Source: UBA8529 sp964390565
Lineage (GTDB): Bacteria > Bacteroidota > Bacteroidia > Bacteroidales > Tenuifilaceae
Reading direction: 5' to 3'
Length of the DNA: 64,000 nt
Assembly (NCBI GenBank): GCA_964390565.1
Contig: CAYMII010000015.1
Coordinates: forward strand, 16,442 to 80,441
Positions 52,647 through 62,479 of this stretch are shown one piece after another (within the stretch, counting starts at the first letter, position 1; every line of letters begins with the position of its first letter). Made by a program: the position numbers and the translations under genes. Under the pieces are notes generated by a model. The model worked only from the letters and a program-made list of their open reading frames with translations. It did no database searches and was not told the DNA's origin.

Positions 52647-54287
52647 TTAATTTAGCTCAAGCACTTTAGCCCCTTGATTATATCTTAGATCTTTGGGGAT
52701 ATTTGCACCTGCAACTCGATTCAAATCTTGCTGAAGTTCAATTCCCACCTTGCCTTTTTCTTCAAATAATTTCACTACAGCATCGTAATTCCCATCGCCT
52801 TGAAGTGTAAGGATTTTGTTTGCTAAACTGTTCATGGCATCGGTCATCTTATCAAAATCAACTTTATAAGTACCATCAACGGGATTACGTGTAAATGCGC
52901 CATTTTCCTGAAAGTAGTAGAAGCAAACCATGTTAGCTTTACCATGCGAAGAAGCAGCTCCAAACCTAACAGATCTGAATATTCCTGCCATAAAGGTTAC
53001 ATAGTTATCCATTAAATCTTTATTGGTCAATTCGCCCATTTCGGCTAGCTGCTTAACCATAAAAAGACCAAGTATATCAGCCTTCCCCTCTTCCAATCCG
53101 CTATATTTTTCTTTTAACGCTTCTCTCACTGTTCCTTTGCCATTAATAAGGTTCTTAATACCTAACCCATGGGCAACTTCATGAAACATAACATTCTCGA
53201 AGAATGCTTCAAATTTTATATGCTTGCGCTGTGATGAGTCGATAAGCATATTACCAATTGGAAATAATATTCTATCAAATTTGTATTGCATTGCGTTCTT
53301 TAGCTGCAGCTTACGGCTACCTTTCTCGATATGAACCTTTGGATCATTAGGAAGGTTGATAGCAATGGTTTTACTTCCCGAATTACAATCGCCAGCATAG
53401 AATACAGCATCATAAACTCCCAAATCAGAGTCTGCACCAGGAACTTCCTTCTTATACTTAGCATCTACAGGTAAACTGGTTTGAAGCTGAGGTAATAGTT
53501 TTGCAAAGCGAGCAAGTTTTTGACTCCATTCCAAGTCTTTTATCAGAATGAAAGATTCGAACGCTGCTTTATAGTTGTATAATGCATCTTCATAATTTTC
53601 AATTGGCCCAACAATAAAATCAATATTATTGGTTTTCATATCCATCCAAGCCAAATCACTTTGGAGGTACTCATCGGTAAGAAGTGCGTCTGCTCTTAAA
53701 CTTAAATAGTTTTTCAACCCAGCATCTTCGGCAAGTTCTGCTGCTTGCTTAAGCAAAGATGCTACCTTTTCAATTTCTTCTTTGTACTCAATATGGAAAG
53801 GAATAGATTCCAATTTGCCATCAGCATTTCGCTTAATTACAGTGTAAAGGCTTGTTTTGTCAGCAGAGTCAAAAGCATCAAACTCTTCCTTTGTCATATC
53901 TAAAGGGTAAAAGCAAGCTCCTAACGGCTTCACTCCTACTCCTTCAATAAATGGACTATTATCATTTAGCCTATCCCAAGGTCCATAGTTAATCTCAACA
54001 AACTCACGTGTTGCCTGATCGTTAATACTCTCAAAAAGTTTAGCTTTATCGCCATAAGCCTGTTTCCAATACAAGTTATCCATTATTTGAGCAGCCTCAA
54101 AAAGTAAGGGAAGCATCTGTTTCTCCTTTTCTGAGAGGTGGTTGATATTTGAAGTAAGATCAACCTTTACAAACTCATCAACTTTCTTTTGCATTTCGCT
54201 ATTGCTATTTTCTTGTTTTGGTTTTGTTCCGCATGACCAAATGAATAGAACCATCAGCATGCTTGACAGAAGATATACTCTTTTCAT
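52647..54287 (-). CDS. M49-like (dipeptidyl-peptidase III-type) metallopeptidase lipoprotein
   Basis: A 546-aa lipoprotein (signal ending WSC, Cys19). The zinc site is HEVAHGLG at 369-376, with the downstream acidic pair in GLEEGKADILG (Glu399-Glu400). Classical DPP III has HELLGH, where the motif is one residue longer. Here it is a five-residue HExxH, as in the Bacteroidota M49-like group. It probably removes dipeptides from peptides at the outer face of a membrane. A small unknown gene and proS lie upstream on the same strand. Confidence 0.75.
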   Translation of the reverse strand: MKRVYLLSSMLMVLFIWSCGTKPKQENSNSEMQKKVDEFVKVDLTSNINHLSEKEKQMLPLLFEAAQIMDNLYWKQAYGDKAKLFESINDQATREFVEINYGPWDRLNDNSPFIEGVGVKPLGACFYPLDMTKEEFDAFDSADKTSLYTVIKRNADGKLESIPFHIEYKEEIEKVASLLKQAAELAEDAGLKNYLSLRADALLTDEYLQSDLAWMDMKTNNIDFIVGPIENYEDALYNYKAAFESFILIKDLEWSQKLARFAKLLPQLQTSLPVDAKYKKEVPGADSDLGVYDAVFYAGDCNSGSKTIAINLPNDPKVHIEKGSRKLQLKNAMQYKFDRILFPIGNMLIDSSQRKHIKFEAFFENVMFHEVAHGLGIKNLINGKGTVREALKEKYSGLEEGKADILGLFMVKQLAEMGELTNKDLMDNYVTFMAGIFRSVRFGAASSHGKANMVCFYYFQENGAFTRNPVDGTYKVDFDKMTDAMNSLANKILTLQGDGNYDAVVKLFEEKGKVGIELQQDLNRVAGANIPKDLRYNQGAKVLELN

Positions 54288-54312
54288 ATTATTAGGTTTA
54301 TGTGATTATTAT

Positions 54313-55008
54313 CTATTCTAAAACATCATCAGAATTAAACTTAAAACCAAGACGCTTCCCAGTTTGAAGTTTTGAATTCTCAATTTTGGTATTCATCTGG
54401 TTAACAGAGGCAATCTTTACCACATCGTAAGGTGGAACAAGTAAATCGAATTCAAGAGTATAGAGAATGGAAGACTGAATTATACTAATTAAAGCCTCTT
54501 TATCAATAGTTGCGGAACCAAAATTATTGTAAAGGAATCCCATTTGGCGTTTTCCCTCAACAAAGTAGTGGTAATCCCTGTTAATGAAAATCCGACCAAT
54601 TAAGTAGCCCAAATCATCTAAACGGTTATATTTAAACGAATCTCTTAAGAAGTTGTAAATATTGATTATACCACAATATGAAGCATTTTTATTATCCTTT
54701 ACGTATGAAAGTTTCCAGATATTGTGATCGCGATCGAATTGGAAAACATTCGAGTGCATACTAAAAATTAGAATATCACCTGCAACTCTTATCTCAGCCT
54801 CAAATTTGCCTCTATCGTGATACTCTAGTTTTACCCTTTTATCAATCCCCTTAAAAGCAGAATTGTAATCGGAAGCCATCTCATGCAATACCTCTTTAAT
54901 CAGATTAAAAGTGGCAAATGTATTATCATACACCAGCTGCTTCATCCCTGATTTTTCAGAAAGATTATTCAGAATAAGCTGCCTTGTTTCCTGTTGTTTT
55001 GGCTCCAT
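54313..55008 (-). CDS. Conserved hypothetical protein, 231 aa
   Basis: Cytosolic, mixed alpha/beta, no signal or membrane segment, no catalytic motif I can name. Visible features are FKGIDKRVKLEYHDRGKFEAE, AGDILIFSMHSNVFQFDRDH and ASYCGIINIYNFLRDSFKYN. It sits between proS (42 bp upstream) and the M49-like gene (25 bp downstream), so the three may form an operon. Function unknown. Confidence 0.75.
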   Translation of the reverse strand: MEPKQQETRQLILNNLSEKSGMKQLVYDNTFATFNLIKEVLHEMASDYNSAFKGIDKRVKLEYHDRGKFEAEIRVAGDILIFSMHSNVFQFDRDHNIWKLSYVKDNKNASYCGIINIYNFLRDSFKYNRLDDLGYLIGRIFINRDYHYFVEGKRQMGFLYNNFGSATIDKEALISIIQSSILYTLEFDLLVPPYDVVKIASVNQMNTKIENSKLQTGKRLGFKFNSDDVLE

Positions 55009-55050
55009 AAACTTGAGGTATTTATGATTTAAAGATTAAACTTAAGTGTT

Positions 55051-56526
55051 TTAATATGCACGAGCAAAAATTACTCGCTTGTTTGATGGATTTCCAGTTA
55101 GAATACATTTTCCCTCTTCGGCCTCAACATCAATTGGGATACAACGGATTGTCGCCTTTGTTTCCTCTTTGATTTTTTCCTCAGTTTCTTTAGTTCCATC
55201 CCAATGCGCAAGCACAAAACCGGCTTTTTCGTCAAGAACACGCTTAAACTCATCGTAAGTATCCACCTTGGTGGTATTCTCAGATCTGAAATTTACAGCT
55301 TTATTGAATAGGTTGTCTTGAATATCCTTTAAAAGATTTTCAACATATTCGGCAACATTATCTTGGCTAACAAATTGTTTAGTTAACATATCGCGACGAG
55401 CAATCTCAACGGTACCCTTCTCCAAATCCTTTGGTCCAATGGCAATTCGAACAGGGAAGCCTTTCATTTCGTATTCAGCGAATTTAAAACCTGGCTTGCA
55501 GTTATCCCTATCATCGTAAAGACAGGTAATTCCTTTTGACTCTATTGATTTCTTTAATTCTTTTACTTTTTCACTAATTTTCGCAAGTTCTTCTTCAGAC
55601 TTGTAAATAGGAACAAACACCACTTGCGTAGGCGCAAGCTTTGGAGGCAAAACCAATCCGTTATCATCGGAGTGAGCCATAATCAAGGCACCAACTAGTC
55701 TTGTTGATACACCCCATGACGTAGCCCAAACATAATCAAGAGTTCCCTCTTTGCTCGAAAATTTAACATCAAATGCTTTCGCAAAATTCTGACCAAGGAA
55801 ATGTGAAGTTCCAGCTTGCAAGGCTTTACCATCCTGCATTAACGCCTCAATACAATAGGTTTCAACAGCACCTGCAAAACGCTCTGCTTCTGATTTTGTA
55901 CCTATAATTACTGGCACCGACATCCATTCTTGAACAAACTTAGCATAAACATTTACCATTTGCTCTGCTTCTGCAATTGCTTCTGCTTTTGTAGCATGAG
56001 CAGTATGTCCCTCCTGCCACAAAAACTCAGCAGTTCTTAAGAACAAGCGAGTTCGCATCTCCCAACGCACAACATTTGCCCACTGATTTATTAGAATTGG
56101 TAAATCACGATATGATTGTATCCAACTACGATAGGTATTCCAAATAATAGTTTCGGAAGTTGGGCGCACAATCAGCTCCTCTTCGAGCTTTGCATCGGGG
56201 TCAACTATAACACCTTTTCCGTTTGGATCATTTTTTAATCGGTAATGAGTAACTATGGCACACTCTTTGGCAAATCCTTCAACGTGACTTGCCTCTTTGC
56301 TAAAGAATGATTTTGGTATAAATAGAGGGAAATAAGCGTTTTGATGACCTGTTTCCTTAAACATTTTATCGAGTTGGGCTTGTATTTTCTCCCATATTGC
56401 AAACCCATAAGGTTTGATCACCATACAGCCTCTAACCGCTGAATGATCAGCTAATCCAGCCTTTACAACGATATCGTTATACCACTGTGAATAATTCTCG
56501 CTTCTACTAGTAATTTCCTTAGCCAT
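55051..56526 (-). CDS. proS: Prolyl-tRNA synthetase (short, eukaryote/archaea-type)
   Basis: A 491-aa class II synthetase of the ProS type 3 without the bacterial INS editing domain. Motif 2 region is WEMRTRLFLRTAEFLWQEGHTA and motif 3 begins GLVLPPKLAPTQVV. The anticodon domain has DDRDNCKPGFKFAEYEMKGFPVR and a C-terminal zinc-like domain ending in VIFARAY (the terminal Tyr typical of this type). Because it has no editing domain, Ala-tRNA-Pro clearance would depend on separate proteins. The broken editing gene at 30401 is a different (Ala/Thr-type) family. Confidence 0.95.
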   Translation of the reverse strand: MAKEITSRSENYSQWYNDIVVKAGLADHSAVRGCMVIKPYGFAIWEKIQAQLDKMFKETGHQNAYFPLFIPKSFFSKEASHVEGFAKECAIVTHYRLKNDPNGKGVIVDPDAKLEEELIVRPTSETIIWNTYRSWIQSYRDLPILINQWANVVRWEMRTRLFLRTAEFLWQEGHTAHATKAEAIAEAEQMVNVYAKFVQEWMSVPVIIGTKSEAERFAGAVETYCIEALMQDGKALQAGTSHFLGQNFAKAFDVKFSSKEGTLDYVWATSWGVSTRLVGALIMAHSDDNGLVLPPKLAPTQVVFVPIYKSEEELAKISEKVKELKKSIESKGITCLYDDRDNCKPGFKFAEYEMKGFPVRIAIGPKDLEKGTVEIARRDMLTKQFVSQDNVAEYVENLLKDIQDNLFNKAVNFRSENTTKVDTYDEFKRVLDEKAGFVLAHWDGTKETEEKIKEETKATIRCIPIDVEAEEGKCILTGNPSNKRVIFARAY

Positions 56527-56626
56527 TTCTATCTGCTTGGTATGATTTTTGTAATAATTCAGTTAGTTTATCAGCAACAAAAATAAGTAAATAAAACAAT
56601 CTATCATAAAAAACTGGAGGTGTGAT

Positions 56627-57898
56627 ATGAAAACCAAACTACAAATAATATCAATTGCTCTAATAGGTTTAATTATTACCTCATGCTCGTCGAGCATGAA
56701 CATGAGCAAATCATCAAGTTCTTCAACTGATGACATCTACTACACACCAAGTAATTCCAATACAGTTCAGACAACTTCAAACACCTCTACTAAGAAAGAG
56801 GCTGTGAATGTTGAATCAAACAATCCTAATTTAGCACAACTGGAAGAAAAATATTCCAAAATATTAACTTCCGACAGTTCTAATATTGATACTGTAATTT
56901 ATAAAGCGAAAAGCGAAAACCCATACGACAGAATTCTCTCAGACTCTTATCAAGATTCTTACGAGCGTCGAATTAAAGCTTTTCAGGATCCTTGCTATGG
57001 ATTTCACAACAATTACGACATCTATTTTTCCAGGGATTACTGGTATTCAACCGCTTATGATCCATATACTTATAACACAGTTATTGCAGGCAACCATATT
57101 TGGGTAGAACCTTGTTCTGTTTCAGTAATGTTTGGGGCAAACCTACCATATTATTATTGGAATAACTTCAATTTTGGTTATAGAGTTTGGTGGAGTCACA
57201 ACTATTGGTATGATAACTACTTTTATTCACCACAAATGTTATATAGCCCATATTATACCGATTTAAATTACAACAATGGGAATTATTATTACGGTCCAAG
57301 ATCAGGTGGACTAACAACGAATACTTCTCCTAGATTCAGAAATGATAATTCAATCGAAAAACAAATTATTACATCAAGAAGAAGAGATGGTTTAACAGCA
57401 ACAACAAAAGGTAGCAACACCAACTTAAGAGGTACTAACCAAGAAATATTTACTCGTCGTACTAATAACGATATGAATAATACACGCTTAAGAGAAAATG
57501 GTAATGCAAGAAATGTGAGTCTAACTGAACCTACTCGTAGAAATAATAACAACACTTACCAAAAGCCACGCTCAACAAATAATGATGGATATATTAGAAC
57601 AGGGACAAGAAATCAGACTAATGGAACAACCACAAGAGATAATACAACTCGTGGTAATTCAAATGTAAGGGAAGGCAGAAATACTACCCCAACCTACAAT
57701 AAACCTAATAGAGTTGACACATCTACTGAAAGAACGAGAAACTCAAACACTAGCAGTTCAAACCGTGAATCTACCTATAGAGGTTCAAGCGATAATCGCT
57801 CCTCGGGAAGTACTACAACACGTTCGAGTTCAGGTTCGAATTCAGGTTCAACATCTAATCAAAACAACAACTCTAACAACACATCGCGCAGGAAGTAA
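56627..57898 (+). CDS. Low-complexity Asn/Ser/Thr/Arg-rich lipoprotein
   Basis: A 423-aa protein with a lipoprotein signal (SC at 19-20), a Ser-rich linker, a Tyr/Asn/Trp-rich middle (about 120-220; YYYWNNFNFGYRVWWSHNYW), and a disordered C-terminal half of about 200 residues made mainly of Asn, Thr, Ser, Arg and Gly. The translation signal is unusual for this phylum: a GGAGG 6 bases before the ATG. Such composition suggests an extracellular, adhesive or matrix-like surface protein, but that is inference. The FadL-like gene follows 55 bp downstream. Confidence 0.7.
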   Translation: MKTKLQIISIALIGLIITSCSSSMNMSKSSSSSTDDIYYTPSNSNTVQTTSNTSTKKEAVNVESNNPNLAQLEEKYSKILTSDSSNIDTVIYKAKSENPYDRILSDSYQDSYERRIKAFQDPCYGFHNNYDIYFSRDYWYSTAYDPYTYNTVIAGNHIWVEPCSVSVMFGANLPYYYWNNFNFGYRVWWSHNYWYDNYFYSPQMLYSPYYTDLNYNNGNYYYGPRSGGLTTNTSPRFRNDNSIEKQIITSRRRDGLTATTKGSNTNLRGTNQEIFTRRTNNDMNNTRLRENGNARNVSLTEPTRRNNNNTYQKPRSTNNDGYIRTGTRNQTNGTTTRDNTTRGNSNVREGRNTTPTYNKPNRVDTSTERTRNSNTSSSNRESTYRGSSDNRSSGSTTTRSSSGSNSGSTSNQNNNSNNTSRRK

Positions 57899-57953
57899 AT
57901 TATCCATTAGAATATTGTTTTTGAATAACATAAGTAGTTTAAAAATGTAAAAA

Positions 57954-59498
57954 ATGAATATGAAATCTAAAATATTTCAAGCATTAATATTTTCAATTTT
58001 ATGCTTTTCATCGTACGCCCAAACAACTGCCGATGCCTTAAATTTCTCTCAGACCTTTAATGGAGGTACTGCACGTTATGTTGGTATGGGAGGTGCTTTT
58101 GGGGCACTTGGAGGCGATTTTAGTTCAATTGGAACTAATCCAGCGGGTTTAGGGGTTTATCGTTCCTCAGAATTTTCAATTACACCTTCCTTTAAAAAAA
58201 GAGAAATAACCTCAGATTACAATGGCAACAGTTCTCCTCTATCAAAAAATAAATTAAGTTTTGATAATATTGGTTTTGTTTTTTCATATAAACCAAATGG
58301 GGATAATGAAACTGGCTTAGTAAACCTAAATCTAGCCATTGGTTATAACAAAACAAATGATTTTCATACAAATTCCTTTGCAAAAGGGGATAATCCTGAC
58401 AACTCGATAATGGATTATTTTGTTTCAAAAGCAAATGGTAATTATCATTATCAGGATCTATTTGATGATGAGGATAAGTTTCCTTTTTTTAAAGTTGCCC
58501 CAGTAAGTGACTGGGATGTTGTAATGGCCTGGAACACATTCCTTCTTTACGACACAACAAACGGCAGCCCAACCCAATTTAAAAAATTATTACTTCAAGG
58601 CGATGGTGTTATTCAAAGCAATAGGGTTGAAACCTCAGGCTCAACGGGTGAGTACCTTTTCTCATTAGGGACCAACTTCTCTAATAAAGTATTCATTGGT
58701 GCTTCAGTGGGAATTAGCAGCTATAGTTACACCTATTATGCAATATATAGTGAGGAGGCTTTTGAAGATAACAGAAGTTGGAGTAATGGCGATAGGTTTT
58801 ACTTATCAGAATACACTCAAAATTATGAAACAAGAGGTACTGGTGTAAACATTAAAGCAGGTGTAATATACAAACCAATTGATGGGTTAAGACTTGGACT
58901 CTCATTCCATTCTCCTACTTATTATAATTTTGAAGATACCTATTCCTACATGATGTATGCAGATATTGATACTGCAAATACACCTGTAGGCTTTACCTCT
59001 GAGTCTCCAATTGGAAAATATGATTATAAGTTCGAAACACCATTCAAACTAATTGGAAGTATTGCCTATACCTTTAAAAACATTGGTCTTTTAAGCGTTG
59101 ATTTTGAACATGTAGCGTATGAGGATATGAAATTTAGCAATACTGGAAATGGCGACAACTTCTTTGAAACAAATCAAGATATCAAAAGTACTTACAGAAA
59201 CATTACAAACATTAAAGTTGGAGGTGAATTAAAACTTAACGATTTCTCAATAAGAGGTGGTTATGCTTTCTATCCCAGCCCATACAAGAAGGGATATTTA
59301 AATGAAAATGCAAAAAGAACTATTATTTCTGGAGGCTTAGGGTATAGATCAGGCAATATTTATGTTGATGCGGCATATCAGTATTCTATCCAAAATGAAA
59401 AATATGTTTTCTACAGTATTGATGATATTTCGCCAAATCCAGTTTCTACAAAAATGACCGAAGGGAAGTTTTTGCTTACTTTAGGCTTTAAATTTTAG
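57954..59498 (+). CDS. Outer-membrane transport protein, OmpP1/FadL-like
   Basis: A 514-aa protein with a signal peptide (MKSKIFQALIFSILCFSSYA; an ATG two codons earlier is equally possible). The N-terminal hatch-like segment is LNFSQTFNGGTARYVGMGGA, with FGALGGDFSSIGTNPAGLGVY as in FadL/TodX/PorV-related Bacteroidota barrels. A barrel of alternating strands ends in KFLLTLGFKF with terminal Phe. FadL proteins take up hydrophobic compounds. The Bacteroidota relatives also include gliding and secretion-associated forms, so substrate is open. Confidence 0.8.
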   Translation: MNMKSKIFQALIFSILCFSSYAQTTADALNFSQTFNGGTARYVGMGGAFGALGGDFSSIGTNPAGLGVYRSSEFSITPSFKKREITSDYNGNSSPLSKNKLSFDNIGFVFSYKPNGDNETGLVNLNLAIGYNKTNDFHTNSFAKGDNPDNSIMDYFVSKANGNYHYQDLFDDEDKFPFFKVAPVSDWDVVMAWNTFLLYDTTNGSPTQFKKLLLQGDGVIQSNRVETSGSTGEYLFSLGTNFSNKVFIGASVGISSYSYTYYAIYSEEAFEDNRSWSNGDRFYLSEYTQNYETRGTGVNIKAGVIYKPIDGLRLGLSFHSPTYYNFEDTYSYMMYADIDTANTPVGFTSESPIGKYDYKFETPFKLIGSIAYTFKNIGLLSVDFEHVAYEDMKFSNTGNGDNFFETNQDIKSTYRNITNIKVGGELKLNDFSIRGGYAFYPSPYKKGYLNENAKRTIISGGLGYRSGNIYVDAAYQYSIQNEKYVFYSIDDISPNPVSTKMTEGKFLLTLGFKF

Positions 59499-59518
59499 TT
59501 TAGGTTGTTTATTCTATT

Positions 59519-59549
59519 AAAAAGCCTGCTTGATTTAAGCAGGCTTTTT
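59519..59549. terminator. Bidirectional terminator overlapping the end of the WbqC gene
   Basis: Arms AAAAAGCCTGCTT / AAGCAGGCTTTTT around a short loop. On the minus strand the 5' arm encodes the last residues KKPA and the loop contains the WbqC stop codon. Confidence 0.85.
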
Positions 59550-60188
59550 AATTATTGATTGATTTAAAATATCCAACGTGCTTAAACCTTCATTAAAAAG
59601 TAAATCTATAATGCTTAGGTTTGGTTGAAAATCGAACTTATCGCCAAACACCTGATAGTATTTAATCGGCCTAAAACTATTATCAATAGTTTGATTTTGT
59701 TGCTTTGGATGGATTAAATCTCTATAATCTTCAACACCCGAAGGGTGCAATTTCATATAATCTTTAGTAAAAGCAAACGGTTTTTCAACCTCAATAAAAT
59801 CTAGAATTTCTCTCAACAATTTACTATTAAAATTTATCAGCAACTCCTCTCTCCTGCTATAAAAAGGGCTTATAACATCGGCTACAAAATCGAAATAAGT
59901 TGAGTTTCGATAAGCAGACTCAATTGCCTTCCAATGCAATTTCTGCCAATTAGTTGAATAATCAATAGCAATATCTTTTGTTAAAGTATTATTACCATCC
60001 ACCTTGATTACTGGAATTGATAATGCAAGAGGTCCATTACAGCTAAGAATTATGCAACGGTTCCGATAGCTCTGCTTTGCATATGACTCATACACTTCGA
60101 TCTCAATGTTTGAATGGCTAACTACTTTAGCCATATACTGAATTGGAGGCAAGTACGCAGTATTGAGTATTGCTTTACTATTACTCAT
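59535..60188 (-). CDS. WbqC-like family protein
   Basis: A 217-aa protein with WbqC signatures: AYLPPIQYMAKV at the start, SYRNRCIILSCNGPLALSIP, INYSTNWQKLHWKAIESAYRNSTYFDF (as DYSTNWQKLHWK) and the C-terminal YYQVFGDKFDFQPNLSIIDL. WbqC proteins are linked to O-antigen and surface polysaccharide loci in some bacteria. In Bacteroidota they commonly lie next to lepB and dapB, as here. The enzymatic role is unknown. Its last codons double as a terminator arm. Confidence 0.88.
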   Translation of the reverse strand: MSNSKAILNTAYLPPIQYMAKVVSHSNIEIEVYESYAKQSYRNRCIILSCNGPLALSIPVIKVDGNNTLTKDIAIDYSTNWQKLHWKAIESAYRNSTYFDFVADVISPFYSRREELLINFNSKLLREILDFIEVEKPFAFTKDYMKLHPSGVEDYRDLIHPKQQNQTIDNSFRPIKYYQVFGDKFDFQPNLSIIDLLFNEGLSTLDILNQSIIKKPA

Positions 60189-60205
60189 TTAGGTTGATAT
60201 TAAAA

Positions 60206-60242
60206 AGAGAACCTCAAAGATAGCTTCTCTTTGAGGTTCTCT
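60206..60242 (-). terminator. Terminator of lepB
   Basis: Perfect 15-bp arms AGAGAACCTCAAAGA / TCTTTGAGGTTCTCT with a 7-base loop just after the lepB stop. Confidence 0.8.
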
Positions 60243-60261
60243 AAAATGTATTAATAAATGC

Positions 60262-61602
60262 TCAGTGAATTGAACGGAACATTCTACTCCATCTGATATT
60301 TCCAGGGAATCCTTTCTCCTTATCTAAAGACAACCAGATGAACACTGCTTTTCCTACAACATGATCCTCGGGAACAAAACCCCAAAACCGACCATCAGCC
60401 GAGTTGTGGCGATTATCACCCATCATAAAGTAGTAGTTCATTTTGAATGTGTAGGTTGTTTCGGACTTGCCATTTATATAGATAGTTCCATCTTTAACAG
60501 CAAGGTCGTTATTTTCGTAAACGTCAATTATTCTCTGGTATAGTGGAAGATTATCGACTGTTAACTTAACGGTTACACCTTTCTTTGGTATTCCAAGTGG
60601 TCCAAAATTATCCTCTGTCCAAGGATATTTGGGGCTATGAGGGAAAATAGAGTTAACCATCATAGCAGCATTTGTGTTTTCAGTTTTGGTAATGCTTACC
60701 ACGTTATTAAATGATTTTATCTTTTCAGCGGCTTCATCAGTTAATGGGATTCGATAAACACTATTAGCAGAATTATAGTTCTGATCGGCCTTTGAAACCT
60801 TTAAATCTTCAAAAATCATTGGATTAATCGGCGTTCCACTGGTTTGAACAAAATAGTTATATTGCTTTTTGCCAATTACAGTTTGCATTTCGCCATTTAC
60901 ATAAAGTTGATCATGCTTAACTTGAATAGTATCGCCGGGTATACCAACACAACGTTTAATATAGTTCTCGCGTTTATCAACAGGGCGAGTAATAATTGTA
61001 AAGTTCTTCCACAGGTAATCGCGACCATACTCCCTAACCATACTATGGTAACTAACATCCTGATATTGCAAGATTACAGTATCACCTTCAGGAAAGTTAA
61101 ATACAACTACATCATTACGCTTTATATCCCCAAAACCAGCAATCCTTTTGTAAGGTCTTTTAATCCATTCTACAAATGACTTAGTCTCTTTAGAAAAAGG
61201 CATTGTGTGATGGACAAATGGGAATGAAAGAGGGGTGTTTGGCATCTTAGGGCCATAGCTAACCTTGCTTACGAATAGGTAATCGCCAATAAGCAACGAT
61301 TTTTCCATTGATGATGTAGGGATGGTGTAAGCCTCGATAAAGAACATCCTAATTAGCGTAGCAGCAACCACTGCAAAAATGATTGCATCAACCCATTCAA
61401 CAACTGCACTTTTCTTTTTACCATCGCGGCTTTTCCAGAAAGTCCAGTTAACCTTACGACTAACATACAAATCATAAATTATAGCTAAACCGGGAAGCAA
61501 CCAATAGTTGCCCATCCAGATAATCCAAAGAAGGTATACAGTGGCAACAAAACCAAACTTAAAGTATTTGTTGGCAAGAAATCCTTTAATTTTATTAATC
61601 AT
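60262..61602 (-). CDS. lepB: Signal peptidase I, long Bacteroidota form
   Basis: A 446-aa enzyme with N-terminal membrane helices (about 14-45 and 70-92), catalytic Ser98 in TIPTSSMEKSLL, general-base Lys in YIKRCVGIPGD (near 215) and the box-E GDNRHNSADGRFWGFVP. It is much longer than the 320-aa E. coli enzyme because of an insertion between the Lys block and box E, usual for the phylum. It cleaves Sec signal peptides at the outer face of the inner membrane. dapB is 44 bp upstream and WbqC downstream. Confidence 0.95.
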   Translation of the reverse strand: MINKIKGFLANKYFKFGFVATVYLLWIIWMGNYWLLPGLAIIYDLYVSRKVNWTFWKSRDGKKKSAVVEWVDAIIFAVVAATLIRMFFIEAYTIPTSSMEKSLLIGDYLFVSKVSYGPKMPNTPLSFPFVHHTMPFSKETKSFVEWIKRPYKRIAGFGDIKRNDVVVFNFPEGDTVILQYQDVSYHSMVREYGRDYLWKNFTIITRPVDKRENYIKRCVGIPGDTIQVKHDQLYVNGEMQTVIGKKQYNYFVQTSGTPINPMIFEDLKVSKADQNYNSANSVYRIPLTDEAAEKIKSFNNVVSITKTENTNAAMMVNSIFPHSPKYPWTEDNFGPLGIPKKGVTVKLTVDNLPLYQRIIDVYENNDLAVKDGTIYINGKSETTYTFKMNYYFMMGDNRHNSADGRFWGFVPEDHVVGKAVFIWLSLDKEKGFPGNIRWSRMFRSIH

Positions 61603-61646
61603 AATAAACCTTGTTTAATTAAAGCGTTGCAATTATAACTATTTTA

Positions 61647-62366
61647 TCATTCAATAACCAATAGATCATCCATAGAGTGAAAACCTTTCTTTCCCTTCAA
61701 ATACTCAGCAGCCACAACTGCTCCCAATGCAAGCCCTTTCCTATTCTTAATTCTATGCGTTAGAGTAATTTCATCCTGATCCGAATCAAAAGTGATAACA
61801 TGGGTTCCGGGTATTGTTCCCTCTCTAACTGACTCAATAGGAATTTTATTACCGGAACGCTCGGGTAAAAGTGTCCAACCATTTAGTTCATCAATTGAAT
61901 CGGAAACAATCTGAGCCAAAGTAATCGCAGTACCACTTGGCGCATCGAGCTTTTGGATATGGTGTATCTCTTTGATTGAGGAACTATAACCTTTAACAGC
62001 GTTTAAATATTTTGCCATTACTTTATTTAACCGAAAAAACAGATTTACTCCAACACTATAGTTCGATGCGTAGAATAGTGCTGTGCTATTTGCCACGGCC
62101 ATTCCTTTAGCCTCATCTAGCTTATCTAACCAACCGGTTGTACCCACCACAATTGGAACACCAGCCTCGAGACAGACTTTAATATTCTGAAAAGCAGTAT
62201 GGGGTGTGCTAAACTCAATGGCTACATCAGCCTGTTTAAGTTTATTGGCGTTTAAATCGTGCTGATTATCCTTATCGATAATCAAAACAACTTGATGATT
62301 TCGAGTCAAGGCAACCTGCTCAATCTCATGCCCCATCTTACCGTATCCTATTAATGCTATCTTCAT
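61647..62366 (-). CDS. dapB: 4-hydroxy-tetrahydrodipicolinate reductase
   Basis: A 239-aa protein with the NAD(P)-binding start IALIGYGKMGHEIEQ, GTTGWLDKL, and the catalytic EIHHIQKLDAPSGTA segment (His pair and Lys). It reduces HTPA in the diaminopimelate/lysine pathway. It lacks some N-terminal residues present in longer proteobacterial forms but all catalytic parts are there. It is transcribed in line with lepB. Confidence 0.93.
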   Translation of the reverse strand: MKIALIGYGKMGHEIEQVALTRNHQVVLIIDKDNQHDLNANKLKQADVAIEFSTPHTAFQNIKVCLEAGVPIVVGTTGWLDKLDEAKGMAVANSTALFYASNYSVGVNLFFRLNKVMAKYLNAVKGYSSSIKEIHHIQKLDAPSGTAITLAQIVSDSIDELNGWTLLPERSGNKIPIESVREGTIPGTHVITFDSDQDEITLTHRIKNRKGLALGAVVAAEYLKGKKGFHSMDDLLVIE

Positions 62367-62431
62367 ACAAACAATTAGTATTGGTTATATTTGAAATGTT
62401 ACAAAAGCTAAAGTACTTTTTTAGGTTAAAT

Positions 62432-62462
62432 AAAAAAAGGGAAGATAAACTTCCCTTTTTCT
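62432..62462. terminator. Terminator after rplT
   Basis: Arms AAAAAGGGAAG / CTTCCCTTTTT around a short A/T loop, after the rplT stop on the minus strand. Confidence 0.8.
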
Positions 62463-62479
62463 ATACTTTATTGTTCAAA

